Assembly (NCBI GenBank): GCA_900552525.1
Contig: UNSK01000067.1
Coordinates: 1 to 8,055, forward strand
Direction of reading: 5' to 3'
DNA length: 8,055 bases
Source: Candidatus Gastranaerophilales bacterium
GTDB taxonomy: Bacteria; Cyanobacteriota; Vampirovibrionia; Gastranaerophilales; Gastranaerophilaceae
This document shows, piece after piece, positions 1 through 6,400 of this stretch. How positions within the stretch are numbered: position 1 is the stretch's first letter; every line of letters begins with the position of its first letter. A model generated the notes under the pieces. It made no database searches, had not been told where the DNA came from, and was given only the letters and a program-made list of their open reading frames with translations. The position numbers were made by a program, and so were the translations under genes.

Positions 1-31
1 AATTTTAACATAATAGTTAGACATCAAACAA

Positions 32-37
32 AAGGAG
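32..37 (+). promoter_or_regulatory. Shine-Dalgarno site of the cupin gene
   Basis: AAGGAG lies six bases before the ATG at 44 and fixes that start. A possible -10 element CATAAT sits at 9-14, but its -35 partner would be outside the window, so the promoter cannot be judged. Confidence 0.7.
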
Positions 38-43
38 AGAATT

Positions 44-418
44 ATGACAAACTTTAAAAACGCAGAAATTGGAACTTTAGCTGAAATTGGAGAAAAATAT
101 GAGAACGGTAAAGCTTTTTTACATGATTTGCTAGAATTGACAAGCTGTGAAATATCAGTAAATGCTATGACAGCTGGTCTAAAAATTCCTTTTTGTCATA
201 GACATTTTCAAAACGAAGAAATTTATATTTTTCTGAAGGGTGAAGGGACAATTACAGTTGATAATAAAGTTATAGACGTTAAGGAAGGAAGTTGCGTAAA
301 GATAATGCCGAAAGCAGCTAGAACAATTGAAGCCAAAACCGATATGCAATATCTTTGTGTACAAGCTAAAACAAATTCACTTGAACAATTTGGGCTTAAA
401 GATGCAGAACTTTGTTAA
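44..418 (+). CDS. small single-domain cupin protein
   Basis: This 124-residue protein is a single cupin beta-barrel (Cupin_2 type) with no signal peptide, so it is probably cytoplasmic. Cupin motif 1 is visible as H52-x-H54-x3/4-E58/E59 followed by G66, in the stretch around HRHFQNEEIYIFLKG; these residues normally bind a divalent metal. In motif 2 the position that is usually the fourth metal ligand (His) is Arg (R93, within PKAARTI). From memory, a basic residue at this place is common in the small HxHxxNEEIY cupins, so it need not mean loss of function. The substrate cannot be inferred: relatives include isomerases, dioxygenases and sugar or ligand sensors. The gene stands alone on its strand and ends four bases from the convergent stop of the binding-protein gene, with no terminator hairpin between them. 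Family assignment is secure; function is unknown. Confidence 0.88.
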   Translation: MTNFKNAEIGTLAEIGEKYENGKAFLHDLLELTSCEISVNAMTAGLKIPFCHRHFQNEEIYIFLKGEGTITVDNKVIDVKEGSCVKIMPKAARTIEAKTDMQYLCVQAKTNSLEQFGLKDAELC

Positions 419-422
419 TTAA

Positions 423-1634
423 TCACTCAGCAAGAGCTTCAAGATCTTTTTGGAGCTTACTTAAAACACTTTCAGTTGAATCCTTGTTCAACAAAGTTGA
501 CTGAACTGCAGTATTTACAAGAGTGTTAATTTCCTTTTGATTTCTTTTCTGTTTTAACTGCGGGGTTATCCGGTTAATCTGTTTTGCACTTATTGAACGG
601 GCTTTTGCTTCCAGAGCAGAATTATCGTTATAAAAACTATTCTTTAATACATTGGTGTTTGTACCAATAACGTTTGTCATTTTTGCAAGCTCAAGCTGAT
701 TTTGCTCATTTGTTAAATATAGACAAAAATCAAGCGCTTCCTTTTTATATTTAGCTCTCAATGGAATTACAAAATTCATGACAGAAAAATCATTTTGACC
801 AACTGGACCTTTAATCTGTTCCATCACATCTGTTTGCTCGTAAACTGATGGTGCATTTTCCTTAATCATAGTAAGAAAATTTGCCCCCCCTTGAAAGAAA
901 ACAATTTTACCTGCCATATACTGCTCTAAAGCTTCACGATGAGTAAAAGTAATACTTTCAGGAGGAATAAGATCCTTCTGATACAAATCTTTGAACATTT
1001 CAAAAACTTTTTGCGCTTTCGGGTAATCTTCGGCTTCTGATATTCCGTACTTGTTCAAAATTTTAACCATTGTATCGTTTTCAGTTATTGTTGGTAAAAA
1101 GGCGTAAGCACCTGTATTTGCTTTTACTTTTTCAGAGATTGAAGCAAGTTCTCGATAAGTTCTTGGGAGTCTTATTATATCAGATTTTTGAAATAATTCT
1201 TTATTATAAATAGTTATCGCACTCGTTGCATACCACGGAATTGAGTACAATTTATCATTATATTTAAGAGCATTAATAATTTCAGGATTGAAATCCTGAA
1301 CAGACTCCTCATCTATCTCTTCCAGAGTCCCTTTTTGAGCTAAAAGAGCTGAGAAATCTGGATTAAGATTAATTAAATCCGGCGGATTATCAGTCATAAC
1401 TGCTGCAAGAGTTCGTTTTTCACCCTCAGAAAACGGCACATCGACCCATTTTATATGCACATTAGGATGCTCTTTTTCGTATGTCCTGATTACTTTATAC
1501 ATATAATCAGAAAAGTCACCCATCTGCAAAGTCCAGAACGTTACAACTTTTGGCTCATGTTCTTTTCTGATTGAACAAGCGGTAAGTCCTAATACTGATA
1601 TCATAAGAATAAAAAGTACCAGAAACTTCTTCAT
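423..1634 (-). CDS. extracellular solute-binding lipoprotein (sugar ABC-transporter type, SBP family 1)
   Basis: The 403-residue product starts with a lipoprotein signal peptide: MKKF, a hydrophobic stretch to residue 16, then the lipobox L17-T-A-C20, so mature Cys20 should be lipid-anchored. The rest matches family 1 solute-binding proteins (MalE/UgpB-like, COG1653). It begins VVTFWTLQMGDFSDYM, followed by a YEKEHPNVHIKWVDVPF segment, a DNPPDLINLNPDFSALLAQ segment, a YSIPWYA segment typical of sugar binders, and an AGKIVFFQGG segment. Length is normal for the family (about 400-430). The family captures sugars or sugar alcohols outside the membrane and delivers them to an ABC permease. No permease or ATPase gene is nearby, so the partner must be elsewhere and the ligand is unknown. 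The ATG at 1634 is four bases after the stop of the upstream secreted-protein gene, and its weak Shine-Dalgarno (AAAGGG) lies inside that gene, suggesting translational coupling. Confidence 0.9.
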   Translation of the reverse strand: MKKFLVLFILMISVLGLTACSIRKEHEPKVVTFWTLQMGDFSDYMYKVIRTYEKEHPNVHIKWVDVPFSEGEKRTLAAVMTDNPPDLINLNPDFSALLAQKGTLEEIDEESVQDFNPEIINALKYNDKLYSIPWYATSAITIYNKELFQKSDIIRLPRTYRELASISEKVKANTGAYAFLPTITENDTMVKILNKYGISEAEDYPKAQKVFEMFKDLYQKDLIPPESITFTHREALEQYMAGKIVFFQGGANFLTMIKENAPSVYEQTDVMEQIKGPVGQNDFSVMNFVIPLRAKYKKEALDFCLYLTNEQNQLELAKMTNVIGTNTNVLKNSFYNDNSALEAKARSISAKQINRITPQLKQKRNQKEINTLVNTAVQSTLLNKDSTESVLSKLQKDLEALAE

Positions 1635-1638
1635 CTTA

Positions 1639-2031
1639 TTAGCCCTTTATATCTGAATTAAGGTTCAAATCAATATACTTAAATGTATTAATCAAAATTC
1701 CTGGAGGGAAATTATACACATTGTTGCACGGAGTTATTTTGAGAATAGAATTGGAACTGTCAACACCTGCGATTGTTGCAAGATATCTGTTTTTGTTTAC
1801 CGTAAAAATAACATACCCGTTTGATGTCTGCACCTCATCTATTAAAAACCTGTTTGCAGACAATGATGCAAGTGTAAGATAAAAAAGCTTCTCTTTATTT
1901 ACTGTAAAAATTTTAGTACAATCCGCAAACATAATATTTTGAGGCATTGTTACAGGCTGGCTGACAGCATTAATCTCAGCCGCAAAACATGGTACAAAAA
2001 GCATTAATGTAATTAACAAAAACTTTCTCAT
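1639..2031 (-). CDS. secreted protein of unknown function with an internal repeat
   Basis: I do not recognise this 130-residue protein. It has a clear signal peptide (MRKFLLITLMLFVPCFA, likely cut near CFA-AE), so it should be exported. The mature part of about 112 residues contains two similar segments starting IFTVNK at residues 41 and 75: IFTVNKEKLFYLTLASLSAN and IFTVNKNRYLATIAGVDSSN. This looks like an ancient duplication of a roughly 34-residue beta-rich unit. Two cysteines remain in the mature part (C38, C102) and flank the duplicated region, so a disulfide is possible. A strong Shine-Dalgarno AGGAG lies five bases before the ATG. The gene directly precedes the solute-binding lipoprotein, so the two probably share a message and both act outside the cytoplasmic membrane. 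Whether they cooperate is unknown. Confidence 0.8.
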   Translation of the reverse strand: MRKFLLITLMLFVPCFAAEINAVSQPVTMPQNIMFADCTKIFTVNKEKLFYLTLASLSANRFLIDEVQTSNGYVIFTVNKNRYLATIAGVDSSNSILKITPCNNVYNFPPGILINTFKYIDLNLNSDIKG

Positions 2032-2035
2032 AAAA

Positions 2036-2040
2036 TCTCC
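2036..2040 (-). promoter_or_regulatory. Shine-Dalgarno site of the secreted-protein gene
   Basis: AGGAG on the minus strand ends five bases before the ATG at 2031, a strong match with normal spacing. Confidence 0.65.
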
Positions 2041-2052
2041 TATGCTTTTTGC

Positions 2053-2061
2053 ATTTTAGCA
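2053..2061 (-). promoter_or_regulatory. candidate extended -10 promoter for the secreted protein/lipoprotein pair
   Basis: On the minus strand TGCTAAAAT is an extended -10 element (TGn plus a TATAAT-like hexamer). It predicts transcription starting near 2046, giving a leader of about 15 bases with the AGGAG site. The hexamer 17 bases further upstream (GTTAGT) is a poor -35, which an extended -10 can tolerate. Read-through from the membrane-protein gene 62 bases upstream is also possible. Confidence 0.4.
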
Positions 2062-2093
2062 TATATTTCATTAAACTAACTCATATATTAGTA

Positions 2094-2684
2094 TTAATTT
2101 GAAAGTTTTGAAGCTGCATACTCACGAAAAGTTTCTTTTAAAAATGCATCTCCTTCAATGTCATAGGAAAAATTCGGGATTTTGCTGCAAACATCAAGCA
2201 GAGGATACATAAAATCTAAATTGCTTCCAGGATCTGTCTGATTGGGATGAACCGGCAGTTCTATACATTCCTTACCTGTGTCTATAATTATTTTTATATT
2301 ATAAACTCTTGCACTGGTAGAACCTCCCCTTGTAAATAAGCGCGAAATCATTCCCGCCTTAATAATGACTTTAAAACTTTTGATATCAGAAAAGTTAATA
2401 TTTTTTGCTTTCCTTTCAGAAAAATATGAATATACTAAACGCATCTTGTCATCTGAGATTTGGATGACAGATACATACCCTTTTTTCAGAAACAAATATC
2501 TTTTTATGTGTTCTAATACAACATAAAAAGTTATTACAAGACAAAAAATAAGACCAATCATCCTGTCAACACTTGTTCTTGCAAAAGCAGCATATAAACC
2601 GGTCATTATAATTGAAATAACACCGATAAATGAAAAAGCTAAGGATAGAAAAGAATGATTTTGTAAAACAATTGTAGCTGTCAT
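2094..2684 (-). CDS. two-helix membrane protein with a soluble beta-rich domain, function unknown
   Basis: The 196-residue product has two hydrophobic helices near the N-terminus (about residues 12-35 and 42-60), a basic turn (HIKRYLFLKK), and then a soluble domain of about 130 residues, probably cytoplasmic. Alternating hydrophobic strands at about 71-145 (GYVSVIQI, KMRLVYSYF, IKSFKVIIK, YNIKIIIDTG, CIELPVHP) look like a bacterial PH-like domain as found in YcxB/bPH membrane proteins. That is a resemblance by eye, not a confirmed match. I chose ATG at 2684 over an in-frame TTG at 2690, because a good promoter (TTTACA, 17 bases, TATATT) ends seven bases before this ATG and there is no Shine-Dalgarno for either. 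The gene is divergent from the helicase and may be first in a leftward operon with the secreted protein and lipoprotein. Confidence 0.75.
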   Translation of the reverse strand: MTATIVLQNHSFLSLAFSFIGVISIIMTGLYAAFARTSVDRMIGLIFCLVITFYVVLEHIKRYLFLKKGYVSVIQISDDKMRLVYSYFSERKAKNINFSDIKSFKVIIKAGMISRLFTRGGSTSARVYNIKIIIDTGKECIELPVHPNQTDPGSNLDFMYPLLDVCSKIPNFSYDIEGDAFLKETFREYAASKLSN

Positions 2685-2690
2685 AGTCAA

Positions 2691-2719
2691 AATATATCAT
2701 TTTGGAGAAAAAATGTAAA
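2691..2719 (-). promoter_or_regulatory. sigma-70-type promoter of the membrane-protein gene, predicted leaderless
   Basis: On the minus strand the -35 TTTACA (2719-2714) and -10 TATATT (2696-2691) are separated by exactly 17 bases. The expected transcription start, about seven bases below the -10, falls on the A of the ATG at 2684, so the message would have essentially no leader. No Shine-Dalgarno exists here. The pairing is direct from sequence; the leaderless reading is inference. Confidence 0.65.
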
Positions 2720-2733
2720 CGGAGGTTTATATG

Positions 2734-2762
2734 TTGTTAAATCTTCTTCGGAGTGGTATAAT
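2734..2762 (+). promoter_or_regulatory. sigma-70-type promoter of the helicase-nuclease gene
   Basis: TTGTTA (2734-2739), a 17-base spacer, and a perfect -10 TATAAT (2757-2762) preceded by TGG, giving a TGn extension. Predicted start is near 2769, giving a leader of about 27 bases that includes the Shine-Dalgarno. It lies back to back with the minus-strand promoter at 2691-2719; the two -35 elements are 14 bases apart. Confidence 0.7.
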
Positions 2763-2782
2763 TGGCTTAATATATAAGTACA

Positions 2783-2789
2783 GAGGGAG
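2783..2789 (+). promoter_or_regulatory. Shine-Dalgarno site of the helicase-nuclease gene
   Basis: GAGGGAG ends six bases before the ATG at 2796 and supports that start. Confidence 0.6.
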
Positions 2790-2795
2790 AAGAAT

Positions 2796-5700
2796 ATGTT
2801 ACAGGAAGCTACAAGAGCTATAAATTCTGCATTTAATAATAGTTTTATAAAAAAATTGAGCCAGTATCTTCACGATTGTGTGCGTGAAGAGGTCAAAAGC
2901 TCTACTTTCAGAAATCTTAAAGCTGACAAAGACAACAAATGGATTTTCTTAGATGAAGAAGATACTCTGTTTACCCAAGGTTTGGAATATTTAAGGCTGG
3001 AGGGCTCTGACCCGAAACTTACAGAGCTTATGATTCAGTCAGAAACAAGCCAGAAAGATAAATATCTTATTTACGGCTACATGTTTTTGACAGGAAAATC
3101 AAAAAGCGGTAAGAAAAACGAATTTTTGACCCCGCTTCTTTATGCACCTTGCAGGCTTGAAAGAAACGGCGTTAATATAAATTGTATGCTGACTGATGAG
3201 TTTTTATCCCTGAATACAGGTGCACTCACTGCCTTGATGAAAAAGAATGATGATGAAGATGAAACAGAGCAGCTTCTTGAAGGATTACTTGATGTTGTAC
3301 CGTCTGTTCCTATTACACAGGAAAAGATGGATATATTTTTAACCACACTTAAATCAATAGTTCCTGATATTGACGTTTCACTAAATCCTGATAACATTAT
3401 CAAAGAAGACAATATAACAAAAGACTTCTACAATGACGGGGTAAATGAAGGAATAAACTCAGAAAACATTGACGAAATAATCGAGCAGGAAGAAAGAGCT
3501 AAAAAATCTGCCATAAAGCTGGATAAAATAAGTTTAACAAAACAGTGCGCAATAATTTTAACCAAGCGCCCTGCTGTAACAGCCGGAGTTTTGCACGAAC
3601 TTACGCAAATTGCTGAAAAACCGAGCGGAATTTATAGAGAAACTGTTTTAAACCTTATTAATGAAGAGTACACTCAGTCAAAACCGACTGACAGTCAGCA
3701 AAAGAGCCTTGCGGACTTCTTTCCGGTAACTCCGCTGTCGCTTTCTGATGCACAGCTTAATGTTGTAAAAAATGTAGAAAATGCAAAGCTTGTATCTGTT
3801 TTCGGCCCTCCGGGAACAGGTAAATCACAAACTATAGTTAACCTCGCAGCACATTTAATTGCAAACGGAAAAACTGTTCTTGTTGCATCACGTATGGATA
3901 AAGCTGTTGATGTTGTCGCAGAAAGACTTAACGAGCTGGGAGCGCCGTTTTTAGCGCTTAGAGCAGGAAGGCTGAATTACCAGAGAGAGTTATCAATGCA
4001 GCTTCAAGACCTGCTTGCAAACAAAGTCGACCTTGATGAAGGGGCTGAAAATTCTATTCTATGCGATGTTTCTGATATGGAAAACTTATTGAAAGCCATA
4101 TCTGACTTAGAAAAGAAATCAGAAAAAATAATTAAGCTTGAAGAAGAGTGGACGGAGGTAAATGGAGAAATTAATCTCCAAAAATCCCAATATGCAAATC
4201 CTCTGTTTATCAAACACGTTCTTAAGGAAGACGAAATTAATCTTGTAGAAAACTCAATTAAGTCACTTAGCGAAAATATCGAAAAATCAGGTTTTTGGAG
4301 CGGGTTAAAAAACATTTCTGCAATCGGAAATCTAAAAAAATGTCTACGCACAAACAGTTTTGATGTTAATAATGAAAATCTTGCAATACTTAGAAATGAA
4401 TTGGAATTTGCAAAACTTGTATGCAAAGCAAGAAAAATTGAAACTGAAATTCAGACAATCGGAAATATTCACGTTCTGTCTGAACAAATCAGAAACATGA
4501 AACAAAAACAGAAACGACTTGCAATTGATATTTTAAAATGCAAACGCAGACAAGCTTTAAAAGGATTAATGCAAGACCCTGTAAAAAGACAGAGATTGTT
4601 TGTTCATTCAAAATCCCTTGTTGAGAGGAAGAAAAATCTTCAAAACAGGCTTCTTGAAACAGAAGATTTTAAACCGCTTCTTGAAGCATTCCCTTGCTGG
4701 TGTGTTACAACCTACGCTGTTTCAGGTTCTTTACCGATGAAACCGGGACTTTTTGATGTCGTAATCATTGATGAGGCTTCTCAATGCGATATTGCAAGCT
4801 GTTTCCCAATTTTATTCAGAGCTAAGAAAGCTGTAGTAGTTGGTGATGATAAACAATTACCTCACCTGTCTTTCTTAGAAAAAGCAAAAGAGCAATCTTT
4901 CCTTTCACAATACGGAATAACTGACAGATATCAGCTTATGTGGCGTTTCAGGACAAATTCAATGTTTGATTTAGCCAATTACTATTCTATGCATCCGGTT
5001 CTTCTGGATGAACATTTCAGAAGCCTCCCGCCTATTATTAATTACTCTAACAAAGAGTTTTACGGCGGAAGAATTAAGGTCATGAGAAGGAATGACAATT
5101 CTAAAAAAGTTCTTGAAACAGTTGTTGTTCCTGACGGCAAAGTAGATTTTGATGCAACAAGAAATCTGCCGGAAATCGAAGCATTGGTAAAAAGATTACA
5201 TGAAATCGTTATCGAAGATGAAAGGAAAAATCCTGATAATCCTGTATCAATCGGCATAATTTCTCCGTTCAGAGCGCAGGTTGAACAATTAAAGATTTCT
5301 GTAAGCAAGGTTCTATCAGAGCACATGATGGGAAAACACCAGATTGAAATCGGTACAGCGCATACTTTTCAGGGTGATGAGAGGGATATTATCCTTATAT
5401 CGTGGGCTTATGCAAACAACAGTTTCCCGCAGAGTTTAATATTCTTACAGAAACCGAATTTGTTTAACGTCGCAATCACACGTGCACGCTACCAGATGAT
5501 TAACTTTATTTCAAAAGACCCTAGAGAACTGCCGGAAGGAATTTTGAGGAGCTATTTGGGTTTTGTCGAAGAGTATGAAAACAGGTTTGCTCTGAGCAAG
5601 TCTGATGACTTTGATGAAAATATTTATAAAAATTCTTTTGAGAAAGAAGTTGCAAATGCATTTAGAGAATTAGGACACAAAGTAACCTGCGGAGTAGATA

Positions 5701-5912
5701 TTGCCGGATTAAGCGTGGATTTACTCGTTGATGATAAGTTTGTAATTGAATGCGATGGAGTAGAAGATAAAACACCTTGTAAAGTTTCTAATATGAAGAA
5801 ACAGGCTATTATTGAGCGCTCCGGCTTGAAAGTTTCAAGAATTTCAAAACGTGAATGGGGATACTCACCAAAAGCCTGCATAGATAGAGTGATTAATAGC
5901 AGCTTGTTATAG
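2796..5912 (+). CDS. Upf1/Dna2-like SF1 helicase fused to a Vsr/DUF559-like nuclease domain
   Basis: This 1038-residue protein is an ATP-dependent superfamily 1 helicase. Visible motifs are the Q motif (Q320 in LSDAQLNVV), Walker A GPPGTGKS (337-344), motif Ia (VLVASRMDKAVDVV, from about 360), Walker B DEAS (659-662), motif III GDDKQLP (683-689), motif IV LDEHFRS (737-743), motif V HTFQGDERD (856-864) and motif VI NVAITRARY (891-899). Between Ia and II lies an insertion of over 200 residues rich in Lys/Glu, probably a coiled-coil stalk as in Upf1/Dna2. The N-terminal 300 residues include the YLIYGYMFLTG...LTPLLYAPC segment often seen in such proteins and an acidic linker (about 205-237). The C-terminal 90 residues look like a PD-(D/E)XK nuclease of the Vsr/DUF559/MTES_1575 type: E949, D975, E985-C-D987-G, then a KVSRISKREW tail. 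All core residues seem intact. Likely roles are nucleic-acid processing in repair or phage defence; substrate and role are not shown. It has its own promoter. Confidence 0.9.
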   Translation: MLQEATRAINSAFNNSFIKKLSQYLHDCVREEVKSSTFRNLKADKDNKWIFLDEEDTLFTQGLEYLRLEGSDPKLTELMIQSETSQKDKYLIYGYMFLTGKSKSGKKNEFLTPLLYAPCRLERNGVNINCMLTDEFLSLNTGALTALMKKNDDEDETEQLLEGLLDVVPSVPITQEKMDIFLTTLKSIVPDIDVSLNPDNIIKEDNITKDFYNDGVNEGINSENIDEIIEQEERAKKSAIKLDKISLTKQCAIILTKRPAVTAGVLHELTQIAEKPSGIYRETVLNLINEEYTQSKPTDSQQKSLADFFPVTPLSLSDAQLNVVKNVENAKLVSVFGPPGTGKSQTIVNLAAHLIANGKTVLVASRMDKAVDVVAERLNELGAPFLALRAGRLNYQRELSMQLQDLLANKVDLDEGAENSILCDVSDMENLLKAISDLEKKSEKIIKLEEEWTEVNGEINLQKSQYANPLFIKHVLKEDEINLVENSIKSLSENIEKSGFWSGLKNISAIGNLKKCLRTNSFDVNNENLAILRNELEFAKLVCKARKIETEIQTIGNIHVLSEQIRNMKQKQKRLAIDILKCKRRQALKGLMQDPVKRQRLFVHSKSLVERKKNLQNRLLETEDFKPLLEAFPCWCVTTYAVSGSLPMKPGLFDVVIIDEASQCDIASCFPILFRAKKAVVVGDDKQLPHLSFLEKAKEQSFLSQYGITDRYQLMWRFRTNSMFDLANYYSMHPVLLDEHFRSLPPIINYSNKEFYGGRIKVMRRNDNSKKVLETVVVPDGKVDFDATRNLPEIEALVKRLHEIVIEDERKNPDNPVSIGIISPFRAQVEQLKISVSKVLSEHMMGKHQIEIGTAHTFQGDERDIILISWAYANNSFPQSLIFLQKPNLFNVAITRARYQMINFISKDPRELPEGILRSYLGFVEEYENRFALSKSDDFDENIYKNSFEKEVANAFRELGHKVTCGVDIAGLSVDLLVDDKFVIECDGVEDKTPCKVSNMKKQAIIERSGLKVSRISKREWGYSPKACIDRVINSSLL

Positions 5913-5922
5913 AACCATATCT

Positions 5923-6327
5923 CTATGACTCATCATCTCGATTTTTCTTAAATATTCCGGTTAGCTTTTCATCTGGATAAACGTATAAATCATCGTTTTG
6001 CTCCAGTGGAAAGATAATAATATTGTTTAGAGGGATATTTTCATTACTTTTCTTATCCTCTTTTTTAGTAAGTTCAATATAATCAAATGAAATTTTTTCA
6101 GCTTCATTAACTAACTCTTGGAGCTGTTGGCTTATTTTTTCAATAATAAGAAAATTTTTCTCAAGCTGTTTAAGCTTTTTTTTAGAAGTTTTTGAACAAT
6201 TCTTTCTAATATATACAACACATTCTAAATTTCCAGACATATGTGTTGCCATTCCAAGCAAGTCATAAAGCTGATTTAATAAAAAATCGTTACACGTTTT
6301 AAGATCTTGTTCTTGTTCATCTATCAA
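5923..6327 (-). CDS. small coiled-coil protein of unknown function, TTG start
   Basis: I do not recognise this 134-residue protein. It has no signal peptide or membrane segment. It is mostly helical: a leucine-rich stretch (about 10-30, FLLNQLYDLLGMATHM) and a charged helix likely to form a coiled coil (about 46-82, KTSKKKLKQLEKNFLIIEKI onward), followed by a polar linker (88-98) and a short beta-like tail with NNIIIFPLEQ and DDLYVYPDEK. The start is TTG at 6327-6325. A very strong Shine-Dalgarno (AGGAGGGG) is placed correctly for it, and the first in-frame ATG is residue 26. The gene is divergent from the first XRE regulator; operator copy 1 lies at its predicted transcription start, so it is a likely regulatory target. 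Its stop is 10 bases from the convergent helicase stop, with no convincing terminator between. Confidence 0.7.
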   Translation of the reverse strand: MIDEQEQDLKTCNDFLLNQLYDLLGMATHMSGNLECVVYIRKNCSKTSKKKLKQLEKNFLIIEKISQQLQELVNEAEKISFDYIELTKKEDKKSNENIPLNNIIIFPLEQNDDLYVYPDEKLTGIFKKNRDDES

Positions 6328-6333
6328 AATATA

Positions 6334-6341
6334 CCCCTCCT
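6334..6341 (-). promoter_or_regulatory. strong Shine-Dalgarno that decides a TTG start
   Basis: AGGAGGGG on the minus strand ends six bases before the TTG at 6327. It is the strongest ribosome-binding site in the window. The nearest ATG (6321-6319) is out of frame, so the site argues for TTG initiation. Confidence 0.65.
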
Positions 6342-6344
6342 ATC

Positions 6345-6366
6345 TATCGCGTTCGCGAAAGCGATA
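6345..6366. promoter_or_regulatory. near-palindromic operator, copy 1
   Basis: A 22-base near-perfect palindrome: arms TATCGC and GCGATA around the core TTCGCGAA, with only one mismatched symmetric pair (G6351/A6360). It is strikingly GC-rich for this region. The core ends 35 bases before the ATG of the first XRE regulator, so its centre is near -39 of the predicted start, overlapping the -35 region. On the other strand it covers about +1 to +20 of the small coiled-coil gene. The same element recurs at 6685. It is probably the binding site of one or both neighbouring XRE proteins; this is inference from position and repetition. Confidence 0.7.
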
Positions 6367-6371
6367 AAAAG

Positions 6372-6400
6372 ATTTTATCACTATTATGTTAAGTATGCAA
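6372..6400 (-). promoter_or_regulatory. candidate promoter of the small coiled-coil gene
   Basis: On the minus strand TTGCAT (6400-6395) and TAAAAT (6377-6372) are exactly 17 bases apart, and the -10 is preceded by TGA, an extended TGn element. The start would be near 6365, inside operator copy 1, giving a leader of about 38 bases that carries the operator sequence and the AGGAGGGG site. The -35 is weak (three of six bases). It overlaps the rightward promoter of the XRE gene. Confidence 0.45.
6382..6387 (+). promoter_or_regulatory. -10 element of the first XRE gene, predicted leaderless
   Basis: TATTAT ends seven bases before the ATG at 6395, so transcription should start on or next to that ATG. 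No Shine-Dalgarno is present. The hexamer 17 bases upstream is AAGCGA, part of the operator and not a -35 consensus, so expression may depend on a bound activator. Confidence 0.5.

Noticed and set aside
2685..2690. In-frame TTG start two codons upstream for the membrane protein
   Set aside because: No Shine-Dalgarno, and it lies between the -10 and the predicted transcription start.
3140..5881. Several open frames on the minus strand within the helicase gene, 85-140 codons long
   Set aside because: They lie wholly inside a long gene with intact motifs, have no Shine-Dalgarno or promoter of their own, and their Ser/Phe-rich translations are typical of antisense of Glu/Lys/Arg-rich coding sequence.
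5904..5930. Weak inverted repeat ATAGA/TCTAT between the convergent helicase and small-gene stops
   Set aside because: Only five AT-rich pairs and no T-run; not a credible terminator.
6080..6320. Small coiled-coil protein as a degenerate histidine-kinase dimerisation domain
   Set aside because: The helical pattern and one His (ATHMSGN) are suggestive at most; the surrounding H-box residues and any ATPase domain are absent.
6386..6394. Earlier in-frame ATG for the first XRE gene (adds MLS)
   Set aside because: It overlaps the predicted -10 element, lacks a Shine-Dalgarno, and would break the matching MQ starts of the two paralogues.
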